A DNA stretch of 64,000 nucleotides from Bacteroidetes bacterium ADurb.Bin037 (lineage in GTDB: Bacteria > Bacteroidota > Bacteroidia > Bacteroidales > UBA932): positions 186,001-250,000 of the forward strand of contig MWER01000004.1 of NCBI GenBank assembly GCA_002071175.1, given 5' to 3'. Positions within the stretch are counted from its first letter, which is position 1. Each line of letters begins with the position of its first letter. Below the pieces are notes generated by a model. The model was not told the origin of the DNA and ran no database searches. It was given only the letters and a program-made list of their open reading frames with translations. A program made the position numbers and the translations under genes. This document shows, piece after piece, positions 54,701 to 62,726 of this stretch.

Positions 54701-55376
54701 TCTTGTCTACAAGCCAGTTGTCCCCACCCAATTGATTGTACAAATCAAGAAGAATGGTCCGCAAAGGATTTTCTTTTTGCTGGAAAGTGAATGTCTGGGT
54801 CTGGGCAATCCCGGCATTGTCACGCACTGAAACTTGTCCGGAACGCGGAGCGCCTGCATTCGGGGCGATCAGGAATTGAAGGGTAGCCGTAGAAAGTGCC
54901 TTGGTTCCTGAGTACTGGATCCATGACTTGGCTCCTTCTTCTATTTCCACGGTATAGTCCGTATTGTATTGCAAATTGAGGGTATAGGTACCTCCTGCCG
55001 CTTCCACCGTATTTGTGCCGTTAAGAATTAAGGTGTTGCGGGCACTTTGAGTAATGGCGACAGAGGCCTGCATGGTGCCGCTTTTAATTGTAAGCGTACC
55101 GGTCTGGTCATTTGGCGAAACGGAAGCTGCCGCAGTCAATTGTAACGTTGCATTTCCCGCCCCGGAAGAGGGGGATACGGAGAATCCTTTACCTGAGACT
55201 GAAGCAGTCCAGGACATACTGTTGGTTGAGAGATTGATGGTCTGAGTCCCGCCTTCCTGGGGGAAAGTAACACTGGTCGGAGAGGCTTCAATAAAAGGGA
55301 TTTCAGGTTTGCAGCTGGAACCGGAAATAAAAACAAGAACAGCTGCAGTAATTATTAATGATGCGATCTTTTTCAT
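51717..55376 (-). CDS. BACON / leucine-rich-repeat surface lipoprotein
   Basis: A 1219-residue predicted lipoprotein (Cys22 in SGSSCKPE), likely surface-exposed. Domain order: a BACON domain (about 28-112), a second BACON-like domain (about 115-202), and two tandem plant-type LRR units (about 205-476 and 480-749). Each unit opens with LYNxLxGxNWx...W and holds NLTGPLP-type repeats. A fibronectin-III-like segment (about 755-840) and a C-terminal region of about 380 residues that I cannot assign complete it. BACON domains are proposed to bind carbohydrate or mucin, and LRRs bind proteins or glycans, so an adhesin role is plausible but inferred. It starts 35 nt after mrp and may share the DPP7-mrp transcript. 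Confidence 0.88.
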   Translation of the reverse strand: MKKIASLIITAAVLVFISGSSCKPEIPFIEASPTSVTFPQEGGTQTINLSTNSMSWTASVSGKGFSVSPSSGAGNATLQLTAAASVSPNDQTGTLTIKSGTMQASVAITQSARNTLILNGTNTVEAAGGTYTLNLQYNTDYTVEIEEGAKSWIQYSGTKALSTATLQFLIAPNAGAPRSGQVSVRDNAGIAQTQTFTFQQKENPLRTILLDLYNQLGGDNWLVDKKNNWNTNEPLETWGGVTMEEGKITQLNLNGFGLTGQLPASIGSLTDLTRLNIGSNKNLTGPLPSTIGNLENLEALMAVTTGLEGELPKEMGNLKKLTNLQLNNNNISGTIPEEWGGMEALKNFGMFNTNISSPLPESIFTNWKHIGSILLNNNPNLTGPLPAKLGQMETDNTLFNVQMHSCNFEGGIPEEWAGIPNVSKQLYLYGNRLTEPVPLAIQNHPSWTPDRWDKWKDAGIHFVRTQQDGVFLELEQVPDAQRDRLMALYNALDGPNWIKGANWNTAEDISTWEGVTVTDEAITALSLNGFGLRGQLPPQIGELTALKTLNLGANPNLTGPLPTEIGNLINLTALMAVNTGLEGPLPKEMGNLNKLTNLQLNKNQISGTIPKEWAGMTSLNNFGLYETKISGPIPAEIFAGWKNIATFLMNSNPNLTGPLPEGLGNMTTTQARFNIHLYDCNFTGGIPASWGNIPAVSTQLRVYGNKLTEPVPDVIVKHPSWTQDKWDKWKDADIHYIRTQQNGVFLQLEGVLPTVGEVTVTELLYNKISVSAEVLKQGSHEVTDRGFVINTTIRRVGSGIGDFATNFVNNINENTVYTIKAYATSQAGTAYGPQISVTTPLYNELNLVLSNNEGALVDYADIYLKRIGDEPAAPAKTANALPKSITPVIKGSSREEVLFSTTAWLSSYLKPYQKSIRNNLNMLGSIPDRMPVVRRQNADQDYDYKAISSSSGEAQIRDIVSGTYAVRIIGYGHVRDFYTTLVVPDGVSNINVTNIPLLAVNSGTLSLFHPNLTIRPFVSPAANDNLMVMVNMSADYAKEWKGKILENIMLYPMDTTTSIVIAAKDTDQLEQIYEIFLSLTDEEGNPQQPADPMQFLNFIEELSKRIIFVKDVHTGQTNLIPQHSTNFKKIMVEALKDSGKWDLVKGFITETYNIQLQEGDPVLLNMIVQQRGSQPVLMTDGNGPARDGGNLLVVSSDKNVTALSDLGYNGNWHLGITVK
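53130..53939 (-). repeat. LRR duplication unit B within the lipoprotein gene
   Basis: Encodes about residues 480-749. It matches unit A domain for domain, with shared stretches such as LNGFGL.GQLP, LEG.LPKEMGNL.KLTNLQLN and a terminal HPSWT.D.WDKWKDA segment followed by RTQQ.GVFL.LE. It is a protein-level tandem duplication. Confidence 0.85.
53949..54764 (-). repeat. LRR duplication unit A within the lipoprotein gene
   Basis: Encodes about residues 205-476. It is the partner of unit B, which follows after 3 codons, and the two are of nearly equal length (272 and 270 codons). Confidence 0.85.
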
Positions 55377-55411
55377 AGTCGAAAGACGTAAATTATTAAG
55401 ATTTGGCTGCT

Positions 55412-56275
55412 TTAAATTAATAAAGAAATTATTTTTTCCGCCAGGTCCATAAACGCTTTACCTGCGGCGCTTTGATCATTGGCGACAGGTATTCCGGAGT
55501 CTCCGCGTTTACAAACACCCTGAACGAGTGGAATTTGTGCCAATATAGGCAAGCCGTATTTTTCGGCCAGCACCTGGGCGCCACCCTCCCCGAAAATAAA
55601 ATATTTATTGTCGGGTAATTCCTCGGGCGTAAACCAGGCCATGTTCTCTACCAGACCAAAAACACGCTTATTCAGATCAGGGTGGAAAAACATGTTCAGA
55701 CATTTTTCAACGTCAGAGACGGAAACTTGTTGAGGTGTGGTAACTACTATCCCACCGCTCAGGGGAATATCCTGCATCAGGCTCAGGTGGATATCTCCCG
55801 TTCCGGGAGGAAGGTCAATGAGCAGAAAGTCAAGTTCGCCCCACTTGGTTTGCCGTAACAGTTGCTTGAGAGCGCTGCTGGCCAGGGGACCTCTCCAGAT
55901 CAGGGCTTGTTCCGGCTTGGCAAAATACCCTATAGAGATCCACTTTACACCAAATTTTTCTATAGGTTCGAAGACCTGTACGTTTTCATCTATCATATCG
56001 ACCTTAGGTTGCCGGTCCTGCGTACCGGTAAGGATCGGGACCGAAGGTCCGTAGATGTCTGCATCGGCCAATCCCACCCGGTATCCTTCCAGGGCCAGGG
56101 CAACGGCCAGATTTACGGCAACCGTGGATTTCCCTACACCGCCCTTCCCGCTTGCTATGGCAATGATATTTTTTACGCCTTTCATCCCATCTATCTGGAC
56201 GGTTTCTTGTTCATCCTTTTTATCTCCTTTCGGGGGTTGGACAGGCCTTATAGTTGCATAATCGATCTTTTTCAT
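55412..56275 (-). CDS. mrp: Mrp/NBP35-family Fe-S carrier ATPase (ApbC), short form
   Basis: A P-loop ATPase that carries and delivers iron-sulfur clusters. It is 287 residues from the ATG at 56275, 4 nt after the DPP7 stop. The open frame extends further upstream, but only into DPP7 coding sequence. The deviant Walker A is ASGKGGVGKSTVAVNLA. Other motifs are ADADIYGPSVP, IWRGPLASSALKQLL and LPPGTGDIHLSL. It lacks the N-terminal DUF59 domain that Bacteroides Mrp usually carries, and has ENMAWFTP where E. coli-type Mrp has a CxxC pair. The stand-alone DUF59 protein in the suf operon could supply the missing domain. Confidence 0.95.
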   Translation of the reverse strand: MKKIDYATIRPVQPPKGDKKDEQETVQIDGMKGVKNIIAIASGKGGVGKSTVAVNLAVALALEGYRVGLADADIYGPSVPILTGTQDRQPKVDMIDENVQVFEPIEKFGVKWISIGYFAKPEQALIWRGPLASSALKQLLRQTKWGELDFLLIDLPPGTGDIHLSLMQDIPLSGGIVVTTPQQVSVSDVEKCLNMFFHPDLNKRVFGLVENMAWFTPEELPDNKYFIFGEGGAQVLAEKYGLPILAQIPLVQGVCKRGDSGIPVANDQSAAGKAFMDLAEKIISLLI

Positions 56276-56279
56276 GCTT

Positions 56280-58430
56280 TTATTTTCTAATATCCATCTC
56301 TTCCAGCAAATATCCTGCCTCACCATATTTATCCATAATGAAAAGAACATAGCGGATGTCTACGGCTATGCAACGTTGCAGTTCCGGTTCAAAGATCACG
56401 TCCCCGCTCATAGATTCCCAATTGCCGTCAAAAGCCAGCCCTATGAGTTCGCCTTTTGCGTTCAGCACGGGAGATCCGGAGTTGCCTCCCGTAATATCGG
56501 TATTGGCAATAAATCCCGTGACAACCTCCTTTCCCGGTTGTGCATATTGTCCGTAGTCTTTTTTCTCGTAGAGCCGTTTCAGTTTTTCAGGTACAACGAA
56601 CTCCCAGTTATCTGGATTTTCTTTTTCCATCACTCCGGTTAAGGTTGTATAATAATCATAGATCACACCGTCCCGGGGCCTGTAGTTCAGCACATGGCCA
56701 TAAGTAAGGCGCATGGATGAGTTAGCATCCGGATACAGAGCTTCTCCCTTTCTCATTTCCATCATGCCGGCAATGAAGTTCCGGCGTCCTCTGTAGTATT
56801 GTGGATAAAATGGGTTAACGGCCTCCTGGCATTCTTTTGTTTTATCTGCCACTGAACTGCCCAGTATCCAGGCGGGATCGTTCCTGACCTCTTCCCATGC
56901 CTCTTCACGTGTATTTTCCGTAACCAGCCTGTCAATAAGATTGTGCAGCTTCTTTTCGTCGGCAAATGCCGTTTTGGCAAACAGATCTTCCACATAGGCA
57001 TCAATGTTGCCTGCATAGTCGTTTTCAATGATCCCGTATACGGTGGGATAATGGTCTTTGTTTACCCGTTGGGCAAAGATTTTAAGCATGGCTTTAGCCA
57101 CTTTGACATCGGTAGGCTTGTTGTAATTGGCAAAAAAACGGTCCGACTGTGTTTTCAGGCTTTCCCCGTTCATTTCTTCCTGCCCGCCGGCCCTGGCGAA
57201 TATCCGTGACGCAAAGCTGCTCACTTCTATATTACGTAAAGCTTCTCCCAGATAGCGGCTTACGTAAAGCATATCCCATATTCCGCGAACGGCTTCTTCA
57301 ATGTCGCCCAAGGCAGTACCGTATTTTTCCTGCCGTTTTTTATCATTATTGACCCAATTGGAAAAGACGATCTCTTCTTCTGCCCGGCGGGCTTTCACAT
57401 TCAATTTTTTAAACGTTTCATTCATACCCGTCCATTTTTTCCAGGCATTCGTGCTACCTGAATATTTGCTGGCATATTGCAGTTGCACTTTGGGATCGGA
57501 GAGCATATCCCCGAGTAAAATATTCTGGCGGATGGTCCGCACTTCTATCCCAATGTTATTGGTTAGCTGTTCCTGCCTGTCGACTTCTATTGATGTCATA
57601 TAGCGGGAAGTAGTCCCCGGATAGCCCAACGTCATCACAAAATCGTCCTGTTCTACACCTTTAAGGCTTACCGGCAAAGAGTATTTGGCCTTGTAGGGAC
57701 GGTTTTCCGGAGCGTATCCGGCCGGCTCATTGTCCGGTCCGGCATATATGCGGAACATGGAAAAGTCACAAGTATGGCGGGGCCAAATCCAGTTGTCGGT
57801 ATCTGCCCCGAATTTCCCGATAGAAGAAGGGGGAGCACCCACAAACCGTACATCGGTATATACTTTATAAACGACCAGGTAGTATTGATTGCCTCCGTAC
57901 ATACTGTACAAACGGCCCGTAAAATGAGGATTCTCCTGCTTGACTTTTTCTCCCCATTCCCTCATCAGCCTGCCTTCGGCAGCCGAACGGCTTTCTTCGC
58001 TGGTACATGTGTCCAGAACGGCATATACCTCTTTGGTCACATCGGTCATTCTTTCCATGAATGTTACCCGTAATCCCGGTGCAGGAATTTCCTCTTCCCG
58101 GCTCCGTGCCCAGAACCCGTCCCTGAGGTAATTGTGCTCCACACTGCTAAGCGCTTGGATCACACCATAGCCGCAATGGTGGTTGGTCAGAAGCAGGCCG
58201 TCAGGGGAAACGACTTCTCCGGTACACCCTCCTCCAAATATAACAATGGCATCTTTCAGGCTTGACCGGTTGATATTATAGATGTCGTCGGCATCAAGCC
58301 TAAGTCCGGCATCTTTCATTTTTTGAATGTTAAGTTGTTTCAGAAGGGGTAGTAACCACATCCCTTCATCTGCACGTATATTACCGCCCAGGAGCAGTAC
58401 GGTGCACAGGATTAAGCATATTTTTTTCAT
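56280..58430 (-). CDS. S46 family dipeptidyl-peptidase, DPP7-like
   Basis: A periplasmic or outer-membrane serine exopeptidase that removes dipeptides from peptide N-termini. It is 716 residues from the ATG at 58430, with signal peptide KKICLILCTVLLLGGNIRA. The catalytic triad is H85 (LTNHHCGYG), D222 (WPRHTCDFSMF) and S651 (TGGNSGSPVLN). The residue 18 after the serine is Gly (AFDGNWE). In Porphyromonas gingivalis this Gly marks DPP7 (hydrophobic P1), whereas Arg marks DPP11 (Asp/Glu P1). It supports growth on peptides by an asaccharolytic or mixed feeder. mrp follows after 4 nt. Confidence 0.94.
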   Translation of the reverse strand: MKKICLILCTVLLLGGNIRADEGMWLLPLLKQLNIQKMKDAGLRLDADDIYNINRSSLKDAIVIFGGGCTGEVVSPDGLLLTNHHCGYGVIQALSSVEHNYLRDGFWARSREEEIPAPGLRVTFMERMTDVTKEVYAVLDTCTSEESRSAAEGRLMREWGEKVKQENPHFTGRLYSMYGGNQYYLVVYKVYTDVRFVGAPPSSIGKFGADTDNWIWPRHTCDFSMFRIYAGPDNEPAGYAPENRPYKAKYSLPVSLKGVEQDDFVMTLGYPGTTSRYMTSIEVDRQEQLTNNIGIEVRTIRQNILLGDMLSDPKVQLQYASKYSGSTNAWKKWTGMNETFKKLNVKARRAEEEIVFSNWVNNDKKRQEKYGTALGDIEEAVRGIWDMLYVSRYLGEALRNIEVSSFASRIFARAGGQEEMNGESLKTQSDRFFANYNKPTDVKVAKAMLKIFAQRVNKDHYPTVYGIIENDYAGNIDAYVEDLFAKTAFADEKKLHNLIDRLVTENTREEAWEEVRNDPAWILGSSVADKTKECQEAVNPFYPQYYRGRRNFIAGMMEMRKGEALYPDANSSMRLTYGHVLNYRPRDGVIYDYYTTLTGVMEKENPDNWEFVVPEKLKRLYEKKDYGQYAQPGKEVVTGFIANTDITGGNSGSPVLNAKGELIGLAFDGNWESMSGDVIFEPELQRCIAVDIRYVLFIMDKYGEAGYLLEEMDIRK

Positions 58431-58472
58431 GTGTATTATTTGTTGTTTATATTGCATTATGCGTATAACCTA

Positions 58473-58480
58473 CAAAGGTA
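58473..58480 (-). promoter_or_regulatory. -7 box (TACCTTTG) of DPP7-mrp
   Basis: An exact TAnnTTTG match on the minus strand, 42 nt upstream of the DPP7 ATG and immediately downstream of the rnhB stop. Confidence 0.55.
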
Positions 58481-58481
58481 A

Positions 58482-59099
58482 TTATAAATGATAAAAAAAA
58501 GATTTTCTGTGATGAACGGTAAGTCCTGAATTAAAAATCGCTTCCTTGTGTTTTCTGGTCGGGTATCCTTTGTTGTTTGCCCACCCGTACTGTGGAAACT
58601 CCCGGTCCATCTTTATCATATATTCATCGCGAAATGTTTTGGCCAATACTGAAGCGGCGGCAATCGCCGCAAACCGCCGATCACCCTTTACAACACAAAG
58701 ATGGGGGATTACCGGGTTGAGAAAGGGTTTCTTGTTCCGGGGCAGGTAGGGATAAAAATGTTTTCCGTCAACCAGAATGAATTCGGGTACTTGGGACAAG
58801 TTATCCAACGCCCTGTGCATAGCCGTGATCGAAGCTCGCAATATGTTCCACCGGTCAATTTCCTTAGGGGAACACCAGCCGACACCCCAGGAAACGGCTT
58901 TTTCCAGGATCAGATCCCTGACCTCCAACCGTTGTTTTTCGTTCATCAGTTTAGAATCCTGCAACAAGGGATGGTGGAATCCGGGGGGAAGTATGACTGC
59001 AGCGGCATATACGGGACCTGCCAGCGATCCCCTTCCGGCTTCGTCACATCCCGCTTCAAGCCTTCCGGCCTCAAGATGCGGAAACAAAGGAAAATACAT
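58482..59099 (-). CDS. rnhB: Ribonuclease HII
   Basis: Cleaves RNA in RNA-DNA hybrids and removes misincorporated ribonucleotides. It is 205 residues from the ATG at 59099. Catalytic blocks are AGCDEAGRGSLAGPVYAAAV (DEAGRG with the acidic pair), DSKLMNEKQR, FILVDGKHF and KGDRRFAAIAAASVLAKTFRDEYM. A longer reading to 59150 would pass through the -7 box TACTTTTG, which ends 3 nt before this ATG, so the short form is preferred. The mRNA is probably leaderless. Confidence 0.96.
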   Translation of the reverse strand: MYFPLFPHLEAGRLEAGCDEAGRGSLAGPVYAAAVILPPGFHHPLLQDSKLMNEKQRLEVRDLILEKAVSWGVGWCSPKEIDRWNILRASITAMHRALDNLSQVPEFILVDGKHFYPYLPRNKKPFLNPVIPHLCVVKGDRRFAAIAAASVLAKTFRDEYMIKMDREFPQYGWANNKGYPTRKHKEAIFNSGLTVHHRKSFFYHL

Positions 59100-59102
59100 A
59101 TA

Positions 59103-59110
59103 CAAAAGTA
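59103..59110 (-). promoter_or_regulatory. -7 box (TACTTTTG) of rnhB
   Basis: An exact TAnnTTTG match on the minus strand, only 3 nt from the rnhB ATG. Its centre is 21 nt from the divergent EF-G2 box. Confidence 0.7.
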
Positions 59111-59123
59111 AAGGAAAAATTAT

Positions 59124-59131
59124 TACCTTTG
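59124..59131 (+). promoter_or_regulatory. -7 box (TACCTTTG) of the EF-G2 gene
   Basis: An exact TAnnTTTG match, 45 nt upstream of the ATG at 59177. This predicts a leader of about 40 nt, longer than at most genes here. Confidence 0.65.
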
Positions 59132-59176
59132 TCGCCCTGAAATATCCCATAAAACATAAACAAATATATAATCTTA

Positions 59177-61330
59177 ATGAAAACTTATACTACAGAACAG
59201 ATTCGCAATGTGGTTCTGATGGGAAATACCAAATCCGGTAAGACAACCCTTGCAGAAGCCATGATGTTGGAAGGCAAGGTGATTGATCGCCGTGGAACCG
59301 TAGAGGCCAAGAACACCGTATGCGATAACACCGAAATTGAACAATTGTACCAGAGATCTATTTATCCAACGCTATTCTATACGAAATATAATGATTACAA
59401 ATTAAACGTTATAGATACTCCGGGATCCGATGATTTCATAGGCGGTCTTATTTCGGCATTCAGGGTTGTGGACTCGGGAATCATGCTGGTTAACGCTCAG
59501 CAAGGGGTGGAAGTAGGGACTGAAATATTCTCCCGTTATGCAGAACAGCACAACAAGCCATTATTCCTGGCAGTCAGTCAGCTTGACCACGAAAAGGCCA
59601 ACTGGGATGCTTGCATTGATTCATTACACGAGACTTTCGGGAATAAGGTATGTCCCATTCAGTTCCCCATAGACGTGGGCATGGGGTTCAACTCTTTTGT
59701 GGACGTTGTAAACATGAAGATGTACCGTTTTAATGAAGCCAACGGCACCTGTGAAGAGCTGGACATCCCGGCTGACCAAAAGGACAAGGCGGAAGCTATG
59801 CATGCGGAACTGGCAGAAAGGGCTGCGGAAGCAGATGAACCCCTGATGGAGAAATTCTTTGAAAATGGCACCCTTACATCCGAAGAAATCATTCAGGGAC
59901 TGATCATAGGATTTCATAAATGTGAGATTATGCCCTTAGTTATCGTTTCGGGGAAAAAAGATATTGGCGTAAAACGTTTGATGGAACTGATTACCCTCAT
60001 ATCACCGCATCCGGGACTGACAAGCAACATGACCGTGTCCGGCGAGGAAATTCCCTGTGACGTAAAAGGAGCACCATCACTTTATATCTATAAAACTACC
60101 CAGGAGCAGCATCTCGGAGATGTGGCTTTCTTCCGGGTAATGTCAGGAAAAATCACTGAATTGATGGACCTGGTCAACGCCAATAACGGGAGCCGGGAAA
60201 GAATATCAGGACTTTTTATAGTTGCGGGGAAGAAACGCGATAAAGTGACCGAATTGGTTGCCGGAGATATGGGATGTACCGTGAAGCTTAAAAATGCCAA
60301 ATCAGATCATACGCTCAACGGTGACGGCAAGAATTGGGAGTTTAAGCCGATTACCTTCCCGCCTTCCAAATTCAGAACGGCTATCAAAGCCAAATCGGAA
60401 AAGGACGATGAAAAATTAGGTGAAATCCTAAACAAGGCAGCTGCAGAGGATCCTACCATAATAGTGGAATATTCCAAGGAACTCAAACAGGTTATTTTGA
60501 GCGGACAGGGTGAACACCATATCAATACGCTCAAATGGCATATCAACAATACTTACAAGATGGAAGTTGATTTACTGCCGCCCAGGATCCCCTACAGGGA
60601 AACCATTACAAAAATGGCCGCTTCAAGCTACCGTCATAAAAAGCAATCGGGTGGTGCAGGACAATTCGGGGAAGTGCATATGTTGATAGAACCGTACATT
60701 GAAGGAGCACCCGAAAATAACCGCTTTAAAGTAGATGGAAAAGATCTGGTGCTCACCATCAGGGGACGCGAGGATTATGATATGGAATGGGGCGGAAAAC
60801 TCATTTATTACAATTGTATTGTAGGTGGGTCCATAGATGGGCGTTTCATGCCTGCCATCCTGAAAGGTATTATGGAAAAAATGGAAGAAGGCCCCCTTAC
60901 CGGATCTTATGCAAGGGATATCAAGTGTTATGTTTATGATGGGAAAATGCACCCGGTCGATTCCAATGAGATCTCATTCAAGCTGGCCGGACGAAATGCA
61001 TTTAGGGATGCCTTCAAAAAAGCAAATCCCAAGATCATGGAGCCCATTTATATGGTAGAAGTAATGGTCCCTTCGGACTGCATGGGAGACGTTATGGGAG
61101 ATCTGCAGAACCGTCGCGCCCTGATAGAAGGCATGAGCAGCGAGAAAGGCTTCCAGATCCTCAAAGCGAGAGTACCCCTGGCCGAACTGAACAAATACTC
61201 CACTACACTCAGCTCCCTCACATCGGGGCGGGCCAGTTTTACCATGAATTTCCTTGAATATGTACAGGTCCCTGCCGATGTTCAGGATAAACTTCTGAAA
61301 GAATACGAAGAAGAGGAAAAAGACGAGTAA
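59177..61330 (+). CDS. Elongation factor G paralog, EF-G2 type
   Basis: A 717-residue EF-G-like protein, expected to act on the ribosome in translocation. All five EF-G domains are present, including RHKKQSGGAGQFGEVH (domain IV) and MSSEKGFQ...SSLTSGRASF (domain V). The G domain keeps a P-loop (GNTKSGKTT, residues 16-24) but differs from canonical EF-G. G3 reads DTPGSDDF, so Ser84 replaces the catalytic His of DTPGHVDF. The usual switch-I RGITI is missing, and G4 is SQLD rather than NKxD. This matches Bacteroides EF-G2, reported to support translation without GTPase activity and to matter for gut colonisation. It starts a plus-strand group with lolD and trmN6. Confidence 0.93.
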   Translation: MKTYTTEQIRNVVLMGNTKSGKTTLAEAMMLEGKVIDRRGTVEAKNTVCDNTEIEQLYQRSIYPTLFYTKYNDYKLNVIDTPGSDDFIGGLISAFRVVDSGIMLVNAQQGVEVGTEIFSRYAEQHNKPLFLAVSQLDHEKANWDACIDSLHETFGNKVCPIQFPIDVGMGFNSFVDVVNMKMYRFNEANGTCEELDIPADQKDKAEAMHAELAERAAEADEPLMEKFFENGTLTSEEIIQGLIIGFHKCEIMPLVIVSGKKDIGVKRLMELITLISPHPGLTSNMTVSGEEIPCDVKGAPSLYIYKTTQEQHLGDVAFFRVMSGKITELMDLVNANNGSRERISGLFIVAGKKRDKVTELVAGDMGCTVKLKNAKSDHTLNGDGKNWEFKPITFPPSKFRTAIKAKSEKDDEKLGEILNKAAAEDPTIIVEYSKELKQVILSGQGEHHINTLKWHINNTYKMEVDLLPPRIPYRETITKMAASSYRHKKQSGGAGQFGEVHMLIEPYIEGAPENNRFKVDGKDLVLTIRGREDYDMEWGGKLIYYNCIVGGSIDGRFMPAILKGIMEKMEEGPLTGSYARDIKCYVYDGKMHPVDSNEISFKLAGRNAFRDAFKKANPKIMEPIYMVEVMVPSDCMGDVMGDLQNRRALIEGMSSEKGFQILKARVPLAELNKYSTTLSSLTSGRASFTMNFLEYVQVPADVQDKLLKEYEEEEKDE

Positions 61331-61345
61331 TTGAATTTCCGCCAT

Positions 61346-62020
61346 ATGATCAAAGCGGACTATATAACCAAATCATTTGGCAGTGTGCAGGTTCTCAAAG
61401 GTATATCCCTGGAAGTTGCACCTGCCGAAGTGGTTTGTATAACAGGGGCCAGCGGGGCGGGAAAGACCACTTTTCTACAGATCATTGGGACCTTGTCCAG
61501 GCCCGATTCCGGTCAGATATGGATAGACGGTACGCCTGTCTTTGAACTGAAAAAGGACCATCTGGCCGATTTCCGTAACAGGCATATAGGATTTGTTTTT
61601 CAGTTCCACCACTTGCTCCCGGAATTTACTGCATTGGAAAACGTATGCATTCCGGGCTTTATTAGTGGTGACCCGACCGACAAGGTACGTGCCAGGGCAA
61701 AAGAACTGCTCGATTTCCTGGGGCTTGTGCACAGGATGGAACATAAACCTGCAGAGTTGAGCGGAGGGGAACAACAACGCGTAGCCGTGGCCCGGGCCCT
61801 GGTGAATCGACCCAAAGTTCTGCTGGCAGATGAACCATCGGGAAACCTGGATTCCCATAACAAGCAGGAACTCCATAAATTGTTTTTCAAGTTGCGCGAC
61901 GCATACGGTCAGACCATTATACTGGTTACTCATGATCACTCTCTGACAAGTCTAAGCGATCGCAGTCTTACCATGTGCGATGGACTTTTTGTTCAAAAGC
62001 ATGGAGCCGTTCCGGTTTAA
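61346..62020 (+). CDS. lolD: LolD-like ABC transporter ATP-binding protein
   Basis: A 224-residue ATPase of the LolD/MacB group, which powers lipoprotein release from the inner membrane or related efflux. Walker A is GASGAGKTT, the signature is [15 protein letters not shown], Walker B is [12 protein letters not shown], and the switch His is in VTHD. The start is ATG 61346 ([11 protein letters not shown]); a TTG right after the EF-G2 stop at 61331 is an alternative. No LolCE-type permease is adjacent, although an orphan MacB-type permease lies at 41.5 kb. It overlaps trmN6 by 20 nt. Confidence 0.88.
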   Translation: MIKADYITKSFGSVQVLKGISLEVAPAEVVCITGASGAGKTTFLQIIGTLSRPDSGQIWIDGTPVFELKKDHLADFRNRHIGFVFQFHHLLPEFTALENVCIPGFISGDPTDKVRARAKELLDFLGLVHRMEHKPAELSGGEQQRVAVARALVNRPKVLLADEPSGNLDSHNKQELHKLFFKLRDAYGQTIILVTHDHSLTSLSDRSLTMCDGLFVQKHGAVPV

Positions 62021-62723
62021 ATATTTTACTGTCAGACACGGTCGTTCAGTAATGCCCGTCAATACGGACAGTGTATTGCTGGGTGCCTGGACCGCCTATC
62101 CCGGCGAAGGACCTTCCAGGATACTCGATATAGGGACCGGATGCGGACTACTGGCCCTGATGATGGCCCAGCGTTTTTTACAGGCTACCATAGATGCCCT
62201 GGAAATAGACGATGATTCTGCAGAAGAAGCAGCTGCCAACATTTCCGCTTCCCCCTGGGCTGACCGGATGAATCTGATAAAGGGGGATTTCCGGGAGTAT
62301 GATTTTCCCGGGAAATACGACCTGATCATAAGCAATCCCCCTTATTTTACCCGGTCGCTTGCAAGTCCCGATGTACGTCGCACCCGGGCCCGGCATAGTG
62401 ATCGCGAGAGTCTTCCGCACAAAGAACTTCTCTCCGGCGTGGCTTCCCTTCTTACAGATAAAGGTCTTTTTTCCCTGATCCTTCCGACGGGATCGTATAA
62501 GGATTTTTTAATCCTTGCAGGTCTGATGGATAACCCTTTATTTCCCTCCAGGATCACAACCGTCCATACGAAAATGAATAAGCCTGCCGTCAGGGTCCTG
62601 ATAGAAATGGGTAAAACACAGGCAACGCTGACAGAAGATACGATCTCCCTATATTCCGGTATTAAAGAAGAATACAGTCCGCAATACGTGCGCCTGGTAC
62701 GTGATTTCTATTTATGGGCCTGA
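62001..62723 (+). CDS. trmN6: tRNA1(Val) A37 N6-methyltransferase
   Basis: A YfiC/TrmN6-family methyltransferase predicted to methylate A37 of tRNA-Val; 240 residues. It has the SAM-binding motif [18 protein letters not shown] and the amino-methyltransferase motif NPPYF in [13 protein letters not shown]. The family start [20 protein letters not shown] supports the ATG at 62001, which lies 20 nt inside lolD; an in-frame start at 61980 is less likely. It ends 3 nt before a convergent gene. Target specificity is inferred from the family. Confidence 0.9.
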   Translation: MEPFRFKYFTVRHGRSVMPVNTDSVLLGAWTAYPGEGPSRILDIGTGCGLLALMMAQRFLQATIDALEIDDDSAEEAAANISASPWADRMNLIKGDFREYDFPGKYDLIISNPPYFTRSLASPDVRRTRARHSDRESLPHKELLSGVASLLTDKGLFSLILPTGSYKDFLILAGLMDNPLFPSRITTVHTKMNKPAVRVLIEMGKTQATLTEDTISLYSGIKEEYSPQYVRLVRDFYLWA

Positions 62724-62726
62724 GAA

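Noticed and set aside
53130-54764. Large direct repeat considered as a mobile element or CRISPR-like array
   Set aside because: The repeat is two in-frame LRR modules in one protein, without terminal inverted repeats, a transposase or spacer structure.
59177-61330. EF-G-like protein considered as a TetM/TetQ ribosomal protection protein
   Set aside because: Domain IV and V signatures and the DTPGSDDF variant match EF-G2, not the tetracycline-protection group.
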